From the NCBI GenBank assembly GCA_963713505.1, contig CAVQMC010000002.1, forward strand, positions 248,001 to 312,000: a DNA stretch of 64,000 nucleotides, read 5' to 3'. Of this stretch, positions 17,287 to 26,528 are shown one piece after another (within the stretch, counting starts at the first letter, position 1; each line of letters starts with the position of its first letter). The notes under the pieces are model-generated. The model ran no database searches, was not told the DNA's origin, and was given only the letters and a program-made list of their open reading frames with translations. The stretch is from CAVQMC01 sp963713505 (lineage in GTDB: Bacteria > Bacteroidota > Ignavibacteria > Ignavibacteriales > Ignavibacteriaceae). The position numbers and the translations under genes are program-made.

Positions 17287-18828
17287 ATGAAAAATCATCA
17301 AACTATTCTAATTATAGATTTTGGTTCACAATATACGCAGCTCATTGCAAGAAGAGTTAGAGAAGCTAACGTATTTTCCGAAATTCATTCCCATAAAATA
17401 TCTATTGATGAAATTAAACAATTAAATCCAGTTGGAATAATTTTATCCGGCGGACCCTTAAGTGTATACGATGATGGAGCACCGGATATTTCAAAAGTAA
17501 TTTTTTCATTAAACATACCTGTTCTTGGAATTTGCTACGGTCTTCAATTAATTAGTTTAAAACTAGGAGGAACAGTTGAGCCTGCAGAAAATAGAGAATA
17601 TGGTAAAGCAAAATTAAATGTTGTTAAAAATGAATTCTTACTAAAAGATGTAAAAGATAACTCCGTAGTGTGGATGAGCCATGGTGATTATTTAACAAAA
17701 TTACCTGACGGTTTTGAAATTACCGGCAATTCTGATCATTCACCAATTTGTGCAATTCAAAATAAATCATCCAAAATATTCGGGGTTCAGTTTCACCCCG
17801 AAGTAGCACATACTGAAGAAGGTAAAAAAATAATACATAACTTTTTGTTTAGTATTTGTAATTGCAAAGGAGACTGGACACCTCACAATTTTATCGAAGA
17901 AAATATTTCTCAAATAAAAAACCTCGTTGGAAATTCCAAAGCTATTTGTGCATTAAGCGGAGGGGTCGATTCCACGGTTGCTGCGGTTTTAGTAAAAAAG
18001 GCTATCGGCGAAAACTTAATCTGCATTCATATCGATACAGGATTAATGAGAAAAAATGAAAGCAAAAAAATCGGTGAAATTTTCGATGAAAAATTAAATC
18101 TAAATCATATTCATATTGATGCTTCGGAATTATTTTTAAATAAACTTAAAAACATTTCAGATCCGGAACAGAAAAGAAAAATAATCGGTAATACATTTAT
18201 TGAAGTATTTGAAAAGGAAGCAAAGAAATTTGATAATGCAGAATTTCTGATTCAGGGGACTCTTTACCCCGATGTTATTGAATCAGTAGCGGTTAAAGGT
18301 GCTTCGGTTACGATTAAAACACATCATAATGTAGGCGGACTTCCGGAAAAAATGAATTTAAAACTCATTGAACCTTTTAGAGAATTATTTAAAGATGAAG
18401 TCAGAAATGTTGGAAGAGAATTAAATATTCCTGAAGAGTTTATTGAACGCCATCCGTTTCCTGGACCGGGTTTAGCAGTAAGAATTATAGGAGATATTAC
18501 TCCTAATAAACTTGACATTTTAAGAGAAGCTGACGATATTTTTATATCCGAGATTAAAACTGCCGGAATTTATAATGAAATATGGCAGGCATTTGCAGTT
18601 CTTTTACCGATTAGCACAGTTGGAGTTATGGGAGATACAAGAACTTATGAAAATGTTTTAGCTTTACGCGCTGTAACTTCTGTTGACGGAATGACTGCAA
18701 ACTGGTATAATTTTAATCATGATTTTTTGACTTTGGTTTCAAACAAAATTATAAATAAAGTTCGCGGAATAAATAGAGTTGTATATGATGTTAGCTCAAA
18801 ACCGCCTGCAACTATTGAATGGGAATAA
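17287..18828 (+). CDS. guaA: GMP synthase (glutamine-hydrolysing)
   Basis: Makes GMP from XMP, ATP and glutamine. 513 residues with the class I glutamine amidotransferase first (nucleophile Cys83 in GICYG, His170 and Glu172 in FHPEV), then the ATP pyrophosphatase P-loop LSGGVDSTVAA and the dimerisation domain ending KPPATIEWE, the family's characteristic C-terminus. Intact. The TPR gene downstream starts 5 bp later. Confidence 0.97.
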   Translation: MKNHQTILIIDFGSQYTQLIARRVREANVFSEIHSHKISIDEIKQLNPVGIILSGGPLSVYDDGAPDISKVIFSLNIPVLGICYGLQLISLKLGGTVEPAENREYGKAKLNVVKNEFLLKDVKDNSVVWMSHGDYLTKLPDGFEITGNSDHSPICAIQNKSSKIFGVQFHPEVAHTEEGKKIIHNFLFSICNCKGDWTPHNFIEENISQIKNLVGNSKAICALSGGVDSTVAAVLVKKAIGENLICIHIDTGLMRKNESKKIGEIFDEKLNLNHIHIDASELFLNKLKNISDPEQKRKIIGNTFIEVFEKEAKKFDNAEFLIQGTLYPDVIESVAVKGASVTIKTHHNVGGLPEKMNLKLIEPFRELFKDEVRNVGRELNIPEEFIERHPFPGPGLAVRIIGDITPNKLDILREADDIFISEIKTAGIYNEIWQAFAVLLPISTVGVMGDTRTYENVLALRAVTSVDGMTANWYNFNHDFLTLVSNKIINKVRGINRVVYDVSSKPPATIEWE

Positions 18829-18833
18829 GTAGA

Positions 18834-19725
18834 ATGAATAATGAATTCCAATTTGAAAGTAATTTAAAAAAAGCAAAGAACTACGAAGCACAGGGAAAAT
18901 TTCTTCACGCAATTCAAATTTATACTGCTTTAATAAATGAAAATCCGGATATAAGGGAAATTTATTTTGATTTGGCAGAAGTTTATGAAAAGCTTGGTAA
19001 ACAAAATGTTGCATTAAATTTGTTAAAATCATATTTAAATAAATTTCCAGATGATAAGCAGGTTCAGACTTTATTTTGGTCAATATTTAATAAGAAGTGC
19101 TAAGTGGGATGAAGCAATTAAAATTTTAAGTCTGGTTTCATTTGAAGAAGAACCAATTGCATATTTTTTTGTAGGATATTGTCACTTTGTCTTGAAAGAA
19201 TATGAACAGGCAAAAATATATTTTGAAAATTTTATAGATTCCAAAGAACAAACAGATCTAATTCATGAAGCTAATATTTATCTTGCAAAAATTTATATAA
19301 AGCTGAAGGATTTTAGTACCGCATTGCAATATGCAAAAAAAGCAGAAGGAGTATATTCTAATTTCTGGGAATTAAATTATCTGTTTGCTGTAATATATTA
19401 TAATTTAAATATGCATACGCACGCAGTTTTACCGATTGAAAAAGCACTTAAATTAAATCAAAAAGAACCTTTGGTTTACGAGTGGGCGGGTAACATATAT
19501 TTAAAGTTAGGGGAGTTCCTAAAAGCAAAAAAATACTTTTTAAAATATATAGAATCAATTGATAATGCTTCTACCGAATCTTATACAAAACTTGCAGATG
19601 CATGTTTGAAACTTGAAAACTATAAAGATGCTATTAATTATTATGAAATTGCATTAAAGTTGAATCCGGAAAACTTACCGGCAAAAAAAGGTAAAGCAAA
19701 AGCATCTTCAATCTTAAACCACTGA
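18834..19725 (+). CDS. TPR repeat protein, one probable frameshift error
   Basis: About 297 residues built mainly of tetratricopeptide repeats (KFLHAIQIYTALINENPD, EYEQAKIYFENFID, NYKDAINYYEIALKLNPE), with no signal peptide. Start ATG 18834 lies 5 bp after guaA; ATG 18819, overlapping guaA, is an alternative. The frame changes at the TTTT run 19074-19077. Removing one T gives QTLFGQYLIRSAKWDEA without interruption. It probably mediates protein contacts; no partner is evident, though the next gene also has TPRs. Confidence 0.75.
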
Positions 19726-19732
19726 GTATCCG

Positions 19733-21481
19733 ATGTATAAAACATTTACATTTTTTATTTTGTTCCTTTTATTAACAAGTTTATCCTATCCACAAAATCA
19801 AACGAATCAAGATTTTATTGATAAACAATTCGATCTTGCACTTAACTTATACAATAATCAGCAATATGATGAAGCACTGCAAATATTTAATCAAATTGTT
19901 GATAATTTTAAATACAATTCTAAAACAACAGCAAGCGAAGTATTGATAGGAAAGATTTTAATTCAACAGAAAAAATATGATGAAGCGGAAAAAGATCTTA
20001 ATGATTTTTTATCTCAAAATCCGGACAGCAGATATTCCGATGAAGCAAGAATAACAATATCAAAAGCATATATTGAACAAAGTAAATATTTGGATGCCTT
20101 TAAAGAATTAACATTTATTCTTGAAACAAGCAGTTCACAATATTATTTATTATATGCTAAAAATACGGCGCAGAAATTGGCTGAAGATTATTTAAGAGCC
20201 GGTGAAGTTCAAAATTTATTTGATTCTTTTACCAAAGATCAAACCAAATCGTTTATCCTTTTAACTGCGGGGAAATTGTTTTTAAAAGAAGGTGATAAGG
20301 TTGACGCTTCAAACGATTTATCAAAAATTATAAAACAATTTCCTAACTCCGAAGAATACAAAGAGGCAGATAATTTATTAAAAAGTAATTTAAGTGAAAT
20401 TGCTCCTGAAGCAAATAATAATTTAATAGGAGTGATGCTTCCCTTATATAATTCTCTTGATAGTAATAAAGCTTTTACACCTGCGGAAGAAATTTTAGAA
20501 GGAATTAAATACGCAGTTTCAGAATATAATAAAGACAGGCAGGATAAAATAGGATTAATAATAAGAAATACTAATAACGATACAACAAAAATTCTTCGAA
20601 TTAAAAATGAATTTGTAAATATTCCGTCTATTAAAGCAATAATCGGTCCTTTATTCAGTAACGAGGTTCGTGTTGCTTTAGAAGATTTTAAAGACTCTGA
20701 TATTCCGTTAATTTCACCTACAGCTACAGATGATGGTTTAACAAACTTATATGATAATTTCTTTCAAGCAAATCCTTCCTTTGATATGCGCGGAGTTGTA
20801 ATGGCGCAATATGTTTATTATGTTGAAAATAAAAGAAGAATGGCGGTTCTCAATGCAATGGATGGATATTCTCCTTTACTTGCTAATTCTTTTGTGAATG
20901 AATTTCAAAAACTAGGCGGTGAAATAATCGTGCGTCAGTCTTATATAACAAACTCTTTCGATTTAACTGATCAGGTAAATCAAATTTTAGCCGTTGCGGA
21001 TACGCTTCAAGGTATTTATGTTCCATTAGCAGATAAAATGGACGCACCTGTTATATTATCTTCACTTGTAAAAGATAGTTTATATTTGCCATTATACGGC
21101 AATCAGGATTGGTTCCTTGCAAAAGGTTATGAAACATCACCTGAATTAAGCAATCAATTAACATTTACATCTGACTTCTTTATTGATTACAACAGTCCGA
21201 ATTTTAAAAGTTTCAGTAATGATTTTTATACACAAACAAAAAAAGACGCAAATAGAAATGTTTTATATGGGTACGATACAGCTAAATATTTATTGGGAAT
21301 TATTCGCAATGTACAAGACAGCCGTTATGCTATTGAAATTAAGATGGAATCCGGTTTCAGCAGTGCAGGTTTGCATAATAATATTGCTTTCGATTCAAGA
21401 AGAATTAATAGATTCTTAAATATTGTTAGATATAAAGAAGGGATTTTTGAATTAGTAGATAAATTTGAATCTGGTAAATAA
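19733..21481 (+). CDS. exported TPR / type I periplasmic-binding-protein fusion (LpoA-like architecture)
   Basis: A 582-residue exported protein with a signal peptide (1 to about 20, ending SYPQ), tetratricopeptide repeats over about residues 25-215, then a Leu/Ile/Val-binding-type domain from about 230 (IGVMLPLY, IIGPLFSNEVRVALE, IPLISPTATDD, YGYDTAKYLLGII). The same order of domains occurs in LpoA, the outer-membrane lipoprotein activator of PBP1A, but no lipobox is present here. An amino-acid ABC receptor is less likely because there are no permease or ATPase genes nearby. The similarity to LpoA is architectural only. Confidence 0.7.
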   Translation: MYKTFTFFILFLLLTSLSYPQNQTNQDFIDKQFDLALNLYNNQQYDEALQIFNQIVDNFKYNSKTTASEVLIGKILIQQKKYDEAEKDLNDFLSQNPDSRYSDEARITISKAYIEQSKYLDAFKELTFILETSSSQYYLLYAKNTAQKLAEDYLRAGEVQNLFDSFTKDQTKSFILLTAGKLFLKEGDKVDASNDLSKIIKQFPNSEEYKEADNLLKSNLSEIAPEANNNLIGVMLPLYNSLDSNKAFTPAEEILEGIKYAVSEYNKDRQDKIGLIIRNTNNDTTKILRIKNEFVNIPSIKAIIGPLFSNEVRVALEDFKDSDIPLISPTATDDGLTNLYDNFFQANPSFDMRGVVMAQYVYYVENKRRMAVLNAMDGYSPLLANSFVNEFQKLGGEIIVRQSYITNSFDLTDQVNQILAVADTLQGIYVPLADKMDAPVILSSLVKDSLYLPLYGNQDWFLAKGYETSPELSNQLTFTSDFFIDYNSPNFKSFSNDFYTQTKKDANRNVLYGYDTAKYLLGIIRNVQDSRYAIEIKMESGFSSAGLHNNIAFDSRRINRFLNIVRYKEGIFELVDKFESGK

Positions 21482-21501
21482 ACAATATATGGGAGGAAAA
21501 A

Positions 21502-22183
21502 ATCTCAAAAGTAAAAGATATTCCTTTGGACGACAGGCCGAGGGAAAAGTTAATCTTGAGAGGTGCACATAATCTTACCGATGCAGAATTACTTGCAATA
21601 CTTTTAAGAACAGGAACAAAAGGAAATTCCGTAATTAATATCTCGAGAGAGCTAATTAATAAAAACGGAAACTTGTCTATACTTGCATCAAAAAACTTAT
21701 CATATTTAAAGCAATCTTCCGGAATTGGAAATGATAAAGCTGCAACTTTATTGGCAGCGTTTGAGATAAGCAGAAGAATTCAATCTCAATCGAAATGGTT
21801 TAATAATAAAAAAATCACATCACCAAAGGACGTTGCGGATATTTTTATACCACTTTTAAGAGATGAACTCAAGGAAAAATTTATAATAGTCTGTTTGAAT
21901 TCTGCAAATAAGATTATTAAGTACGAAATAATTTCTATTGGTAATTTAAATTCAAGTGTTGTTCACCCGCAGAGAAATATTTAAAGCAGCAATAGAGAAC
22001 TCTTCGGCAAGCATTATTTTAATTCATAATCATCCGAGCGGCAACCCTGATCCAAGCAAGGAAGACATCGCAATTACAAAAAAAATTGTTGAATCAGGCA
22101 AAATATTAGATATTCCTGTTTTTGATCACTTAATAATTGCCGATAACCAATTCACAAGTTTTGTAGAAAAAAGATTGATTTAA
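21502..22183 (+). CDS. radC: RadC-family JAB-domain protein, frameshifted, non-standard start
   Basis: About 227 residues. The N-terminal helix-hairpin-helix part (DDRPREKLILRGAHNLTDAELLAILLRTG) precedes a JAB1/MPN-like domain with the metal motif HNHPSGNPDPSKED. RadC's cellular role is still unsettled despite its DNA-repair name. The frame shifts near 21965-21970; removing one C gives SSVVHPREIFKAAI or the near-identical VHRREIF. Homology extends upstream of the TTG at 21526, through SKVKDIPLDDRP, to an ATC at 21502 that sits just behind a GGGAGG ribosome site. So either ATC is the start or a G has been miscalled as C. Confidence 0.85.
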
Positions 22184-22396
22184 CTGTATTTTAGCGCAAA
22201 AATAAAAATAGATTATCCAAACTTAACTTGAATTTCATATACTAATTTCTTATATAGTAGGGCATCTTTTAATGACCTAATGATGATAACTCTTTATTTT
22301 TGAAAAACTTATAAGTTATTTATATTTATTTAATAAGTTCATCAAATTTATTCACGTTTAACGGTCAATATAAAACCAATAATTGGAGGTTCGAGT

Positions 22397-22672
22397 ATGA
22401 GAATAATTAAAATGGTAAGAAACACTGCAATCGTTGCGACTTTTGTTGTTACTACAGCAGTTCTTAGCGGTTGTGGAGGTCTCAGTGATGCTCAGATAGC
22501 TCAACTGAATGACTTGAGAAGCGAAGTTAATTCTCTTCAATCTCAAGCTGACTCCTTAAAAGATCAAAGATCAAAATTGGAAAAGGAACTTGCCGAGAAA
22601 AACGCTAAGCTCCAACAATGCCAAAAAGACAAGGAAGAAACTCAGGCTAATTTGCAAAAATTGCCTAAATAA
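22397..22672 (+). CDS. small coiled-coil lipoprotein
   Basis: 91 residues with an N-terminal basic/hydrophobic signal and a lipobox VLSGC (Cys at about residue 26), then one long heptad-rich helix (LNDLRSEVNSLQSQADSLKD and onward) that looks like a coiled coil. It recalls Lpp-type outer-membrane lipoproteins in size and shape but ends in LPK without the usual C-terminal attachment Lys-Tyr. It has a GGAGG ribosome site and is followed 43 bp later by a LysM protein, so both probably act at the cell wall. The 213 bases upstream of this gene are AT-rich, with only a 12-base palindrome at 22306-22317. Confidence 0.75.
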   Translation: MRIIKMVRNTAIVATFVVTTAVLSGCGGLSDAQIAQLNDLRSEVNSLQSQADSLKDQRSKLEKELAEKNAKLQQCQKDKEETQANLQKLPK

Positions 22673-22715
22673 GTCTTGAATTGAAACTTTTAAAATTGTA
22701 TTTGGAGGTAAATTT

Positions 22716-23402
22716 ATGAAATTAAGTAAATATTTAATTAGTGTTTTTTCTCTTGTTCTACTCTTTTCTTTCGCTATGTTTGCTCAAGAAAAGGAAATGA
22801 CGGAGGACGAATGGCAAGCTGAAATGGATCGTTTGAAAACACAAAAAGAAAGCTTGACACAAGAGATTAGTAATCTGCAAAATGATATTCAAAGTATGAA
22901 AGATAAAATGAATAGCATGCAGAGTTACGAAGATTGTCAAAATGAATTATATGCAATGGTTGGTGCAACTCAATCAGATGTAGATAATTTCAGAAATGCA
23001 GTCTCTGAACTAGACGGTAAAATCAGAAGAAAAGAAGGACCGAAAGCTGATAGACAGAAAGACCTTGATGCTTTAAAGATGAATAAAATTAGTGCTCTTC
23101 CTGAATTCTTTGATAAAGTTCATAATCAAATGCAGAGAGCATTGGACTCTTGGGTAGAAGAACCGCAAGAATGGACTTATACCGTTGTTAAAGGTGATTA
23201 TCTGTGGAAGATCGCAAAGAAAAAAGAATATTACGGAAACGGATTTGCTTGGCCGAAAATTTACAAAGCAAACCGCGACAAAATTAAAAATCCGGATTTA
23301 ATTTATCCAAAACAAACTTTCACTATTCCTAAATTAACTCAGGAAGAAAAAGCTCATTACGATAAATTAAGAAAGAATTATAAACCAGCTCCTGTTCAAT
23401 AA
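22716..23402 (+). CDS. exported coiled-coil / LysM protein
   Basis: A 228-residue exported protein with a signal peptide (1-23, ending MFAQ), a coiled coil (about 30-75) and a C-terminal LysM domain (WTYTVVKGDYLWKIAKKKEYYG to YPKQTFTIPKL) that should bind peptidoglycan. It has a strong GGAGG site. It pairs with the coiled-coil lipoprotein upstream, which suggests a link between outer membrane and cell wall (inference). The unit ends at the hairpin at 23455. Confidence 0.8.
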   Translation: MKLSKYLISVFSLVLLFSFAMFAQEKEMTEDEWQAEMDRLKTQKESLTQEISNLQNDIQSMKDKMNSMQSYEDCQNELYAMVGATQSDVDNFRNAVSELDGKIRRKEGPKADRQKDLDALKMNKISALPEFFDKVHNQMQRALDSWVEEPQEWTYTVVKGDYLWKIAKKKEYYGNGFAWPKIYKANRDKIKNPDLIYPKQTFTIPKLTQEEKAHYDKLRKNYKPAPVQ

Positions 23403-23454
23403 TTATTGATTATAATTTCTTAATGATCGATTTTATTAAATTATTCTGTGAGAG

Positions 23455-23488
23455 AACCCTTGTCATTTTATGTGATGAGGGTTTTTTC
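23455..23488 (+). terminator. rho-independent terminator before phoH
   Basis: An 11-bp stem starting AACCCT and ending AGGGTT with two G-U pairs, a 7-base loop and a T-tail. Its position rules out the in-frame upstream start of phoH at 23448. Confidence 0.75.
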
Positions 23489-23504
23489 ATTTAAAGGTGA
23501 GGTT

Positions 23505-24485
23505 ATGACTGCTGTTGAGAAAAGAATGACTTTAGAAAATGTAGATATGATGTCCTTATTAGGAATGAATGATGCAAATTTAAAATTGGTTGAAGATAGG
23601 TTTAATTCTACTATAATTGTTCGCGGTGAAAATATTGTAATTAGGGGTGTTCTCGAAGAAATTGAAACCATAGAAAAAATATTAAAAGAAATGGTTTATG
23701 TCTTAAATACTAACGGAACACTTACTGAATCGGATGTAGAAACAATTTTAGACCTGACAATCGAAGGCAAAGAGATCATTAATGAGAATGATTACGATTC
23801 GATTGTTCTTTATACAAAAAATGACGTAATAAAAGCTAAAACTCCCGGACAATTAAAATATATTCAAACAGCACAAAAGAATGATATCTGCTTTGCAATT
23901 GGTCCCGCCGGAACGGGTAAAACTTATTTGGCTGTAGCAATTGCAGTTTCAGCATTGAAAAAAGGAATTATTAATAAAATAATTTTAGCACGTCCAGCAG
24001 TAGAAGCAGGTGAAAGCCTGGGATTTTTGCCTGGTGATTTTCGTGAAAAAATTGATCCTTATTTACGTCCGCTCTATGATGCTTTGGATGATATGATGCC
24101 GTCAGATAAACTTAAAAGTTATATTGAAAAAAGAGTTGTAGAAATTGTTCCACTTGCATATATGAGAGGAAGAACTTTAAATAATGCATTTGTAATTTTG
24201 GATGAAGCACAAAATGCAACCGATATGCAGATGAAAATGTTCCTGACTAGAATTGGAGCAAATTCAAAAGCAATAATAACAGGCGATATTACACAAATAG
24301 ATCTTCCGCCTAAAAACATCAGCGGATTGGTTCAGGCTAATGATATATTAAGTAAAATAGATGGAGTTGGTTTCGTATATTTTGATAAGTCTGATGTAGT
24401 GCGTCACCGTTTAGTTAAAGATATAATTGATGCATATGAAAAGTTTAATGCAAACGGATCTAAAAGCAATGGCAGTAAAAATTAA
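23505..24485 (+). CDS. phoH: PhoH-family ATPase
   Basis: 326 residues from ATG 23505 (AAAGGTGAGG site). The N-terminal KH-like part (NLKLVEDRFNSTIIVRGE) precedes a P-loop ATPase core with Walker A GPAGTGKTYLA and Walker B VILDEAQNAT. PhoH proteins are ATPases tied to RNA metabolism and ribosome maturation (YbeZ group), usually near ybeY, which is not in this window. Its 3' end overlaps convergent mazG by 4 bp. Confidence 0.9.
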   Translation: MTAVEKRMTLENVDMMSLLGMNDANLKLVEDRFNSTIIVRGENIVIRGVLEEIETIEKILKEMVYVLNTNGTLTESDVETILDLTIEGKEIINENDYDSIVLYTKNDVIKAKTPGQLKYIQTAQKNDICFAIGPAGTGKTYLAVAIAVSALKKGIINKIILARPAVEAGESLGFLPGDFREKIDPYLRPLYDALDDMMPSDKLKSYIEKRVVEIVPLAYMRGRTLNNAFVILDEAQNATDMQMKMFLTRIGANSKAIITGDITQIDLPPKNISGLVQANDILSKIDGVGFVYFDKSDVVRHRLVKDIIDAYEKFNANGSKSNGSKN

Positions 24486-25351
24486 TTAAAAAGTTTTTTA
24501 CTTTCTTCCCAGTATTTATCCATTTCAGCGAGATTTGACTCGGTTACTTTTCTTCCTGTTTCTGCAATTTTATTTTCAACAAATTTAAATCTGTTTATAA
24601 ATTTTTCGTTAGTACGTCTTAATGCGTTTTCCGGATTTATTCCTAAAAATCTAGCATAATTAACCAAAGCAAAAAACACATCTCCAATTTCACTTTCCAG
24701 TTTTGAATTTAATTCATCTTCATCAATATTTAATCTTTTATATTTTTCATTTTGAATTTTTAATTCTCTGTTACTTTTGCCATCTTCCATCTTCCATTTA
24801 CCATTTCCCATCTCCCTTTTCTCCTGTTCAGCTTCATGCATTTCATTTATTTCTTCAATTACTTTTTTCCATACGTCTTCTTTTTTCTCCCAGTCAAATC
24901 CAACTTTGGCAGCCTTTTCCTGAAGTCTGTGTGCTTTTTGTAATGACGGTAAACGGGTCGGGACACCTTCCAGCACAGAATCTCTTCCTTCGGATAATTT
25001 TATTTCTTCCCAGTTTCTTTTAACATCTTCAGAATCGGAAACTTCCGTATTTCCAAAAACATGAGGATGTCTTCTTATTAATTTTTCTTTTATTCCGTTG
25101 ATTACCTCATCAAGATTAAAGAGTTTGTTTTCTTCCGCCATTACCGAATGAAAAACTATATGGAAAAGCAAATCGCCGAGTTCGCTTTTAATTTCTTTGT
25201 AATCTTTATTATCGATTGCTTCAAGTAATTCGTAAGCCTCTTCTAGAGTTGCGGCTTTAATTGAATCGTTTGTTTGTTCTTTATCCCAGGGACATTCTTT
25301 TCTTAATCTTTTAACAATATCAATAAGTTGATCAAAGTTATTTTTATCCAT
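24482..25351 (-). CDS. mazG: nucleoside triphosphate pyrophosphohydrolase MazG with a low-complexity insert
   Basis: Hydrolyses (d)NTPs to monophosphates and removes aberrant nucleotides. The N-terminal domain has CPWDKEQTNDS, EEAYELLEAI and ELGDLLFHIVFH, and the second domain has SEIGDVFFALVNYARF. 289 residues is longer than the roughly 260 usual for the family. The excess is an in-frame insert between the domains (approximately 24735-24825 on the plus strand), lysine-rich with GKWKMEDGK-type text, whose DNA is made of short GGAAGATGG-like repeats. The catalytic EExxE helices are intact, so activity is probably retained. Confidence 0.93.
   Translation of the reverse strand: MDKNNFDQLIDIVKRLRKECPWDKEQTNDSIKAATLEEAYELLEAIDNKDYKEIKSELGDLLFHIVFHSVMAEENKLFNLDEVINGIKEKLIRRHPHVFGNTEVSDSEDVKRNWEEIKLSEGRDSVLEGVPTRLPSLQKAHRLQEKAAKVGFDWEKKEDVWKKVIEEINEMHEAEQEKREMGNGKWKMEDGKSNRELKIQNEKYKRLNIDEDELNSKLESEIGDVFFALVNYARFLGINPENALRRTNEKFINRFKFVENKIAETGRKVTESNLAEMDKYWEESKKLFN
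24735..24825. repeat. short-repeat insert within mazG
   Basis: Imperfect repeats of CCATCTTCCATCTTCCAT type, next to TTTTGAATTTTTAATT-type text. It keeps the mazG frame open and encodes about 30 extra residues. It resembles a small dispersed repeat that has inserted in frame, but only one copy is in this window. Confidence 0.55.
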
Positions 25352-25456
25352 TAATTAAATTCCTAATTTTAATAAGCAGTTCTTTTTGTTTTATTGGAAA
25401 TGCTGAAATAGCTTTTCAAAAATAGTAAAAACACTCTATCATAAAAAGGTGATAAC

Positions 25457-25945
25457 ATGATTGAAGATAAAATTAAAGAATTAGGCTTTGAATTACCTGA
25501 AGCTCCAAAACCGCTTGCTGCTTACATTCCATCATTAATTGTAAATGATTTGGTATTTACAGCCGGTCAGATTCCATCTGTAAAAGGTGAATTGAAATAT
25601 AAAGGAAAATTAGGTAAAGAAATTTCCGAAGAAGAAGGAAAAAAAGCCGCAGAAGTTTGCGCTTTAAATTGTTTAAGTGTTATTAAAAGCATCGTCGGTG
25701 ATTTGGATGAAATAGAGCGAATAGTGAAACTTACGGTTTTCGTAAACAGTGCCGATGGTTTCACTGCTCAGCCAAAAGTTGCAAACGGCGCTTCGGAACT
25801 TATGGTTAAATTGTTTGGTGAAAAAGGAAAACATGTTAGAAGTGCTGTCGGAGTAAATGAACTTCCTATTGATTCAGCCGTCGAAATTGAAATGGTTGTA
25901 AAATTGAAAAATATTCCGTCAGGAAGGGAAAATATAATCGTGTAA
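25457..25945 (+). CDS. RidA-family (YjgF/YER057c/UK114) protein
   Basis: 162 residues, a little longer than classical RidA (about 130) because of a short N-terminal extension. Core motifs FTAGQIPS, VKLTVFVNSADGF and RSAVGVNELPIDSAVEIE fit the family, whose best-known members deaminate reactive enamine/imine intermediates of PLP enzymes. The usual catalytic Arg of RidA aligns to RSAVGVNELP. Alone on the plus strand with an AAAGGTG ribosome site. Confidence 0.87.
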   Translation: MIEDKIKELGFELPEAPKPLAAYIPSLIVNDLVFTAGQIPSVKGELKYKGKLGKEISEEEGKKAAEVCALNCLSVIKSIVGDLDEIERIVKLTVFVNSADGFTAQPKVANGASELMVKLFGEKGKHVRSAVGVNELPIDSAVEIEMVVKLKNIPSGRENIIV

Positions 25946-26095
25946 ATTTAGAGGTAAAATTTCGGTACTATTAACATTTAAAGTTTGAAAATGATCAAAT
26001 ATTAGCATTTTTTGTAATGCTTTAACCCTATTTTCTTGAATCTATACCTATTAAAAAGTTATATTTAAATGATATAAAATAAAAAATTTGAGCCG

Positions 26096-26452
26096 ATGAA
26101 CAGAGAAATGTTTAAATCCAAAATACACCGCGCAACTGTAACTATGGCGGAACTTTATTATGAAGGAAGTATAACAATTGATAAAGAACTTCTGGAAGCT
26201 GCCGATATTTTTCCGTATGAAAAAGTGCAGGTTGTAAATGTTAACACCGGAACTCGACTGGAAACATATACTTTGGAAGGACCTCCGGGAAGCGGAATGA
26301 TTTGTTTAAATGGTCCGGCTGCAAGACTTGGAACTGTTGGCGATGAAGTAATAATTATTACTTATTCGCAAATGACTCAAGAAGAAGCATTAAAACATAA
26401 ACCAAAGGTTATTTTGGTTGACAAAAATAACAAAGTGAGCAAGGTTTTATAA
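26096..26452 (+). CDS. panD: aspartate 1-decarboxylase proenzyme
   Basis: 118 residues. Makes beta-alanine from aspartate for pantothenate and CoA synthesis. The self-cleavage site YEGSIT is present, with Gly24-Ser25 giving the pyruvoyl cofactor. NGPAARLGTVGDEVIII is also typical. Intact and alone; no other pan genes are in the window. Confidence 0.96.
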   Translation: MNREMFKSKIHRATVTMAELYYEGSITIDKELLEAADIFPYEKVQVVNVNTGTRLETYTLEGPPGSGMICLNGPAARLGTVGDEVIIITYSQMTQEEALKHKPKVILVDKNNKVSKVL

Positions 26453-26528
26453 TAGGTTGAAGAAATATAGTACCATTGATTTTGATAAATGATTTAATTA
26501 ATATTTGAGTAAAGTAAAAGGAAATAGT

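Noticed and set aside
23448..23504. Upstream start for phoH
   Set aside because: That stretch forms a terminator hairpin; the ATG at 23505 has a good ribosome site and matches the family N-terminus.
24703..25023. Plus-strand open frame opposite mazG
   Set aside because: It is antisense to conserved MazG sequence and its protein is low-complexity Phe/Leu/His text.
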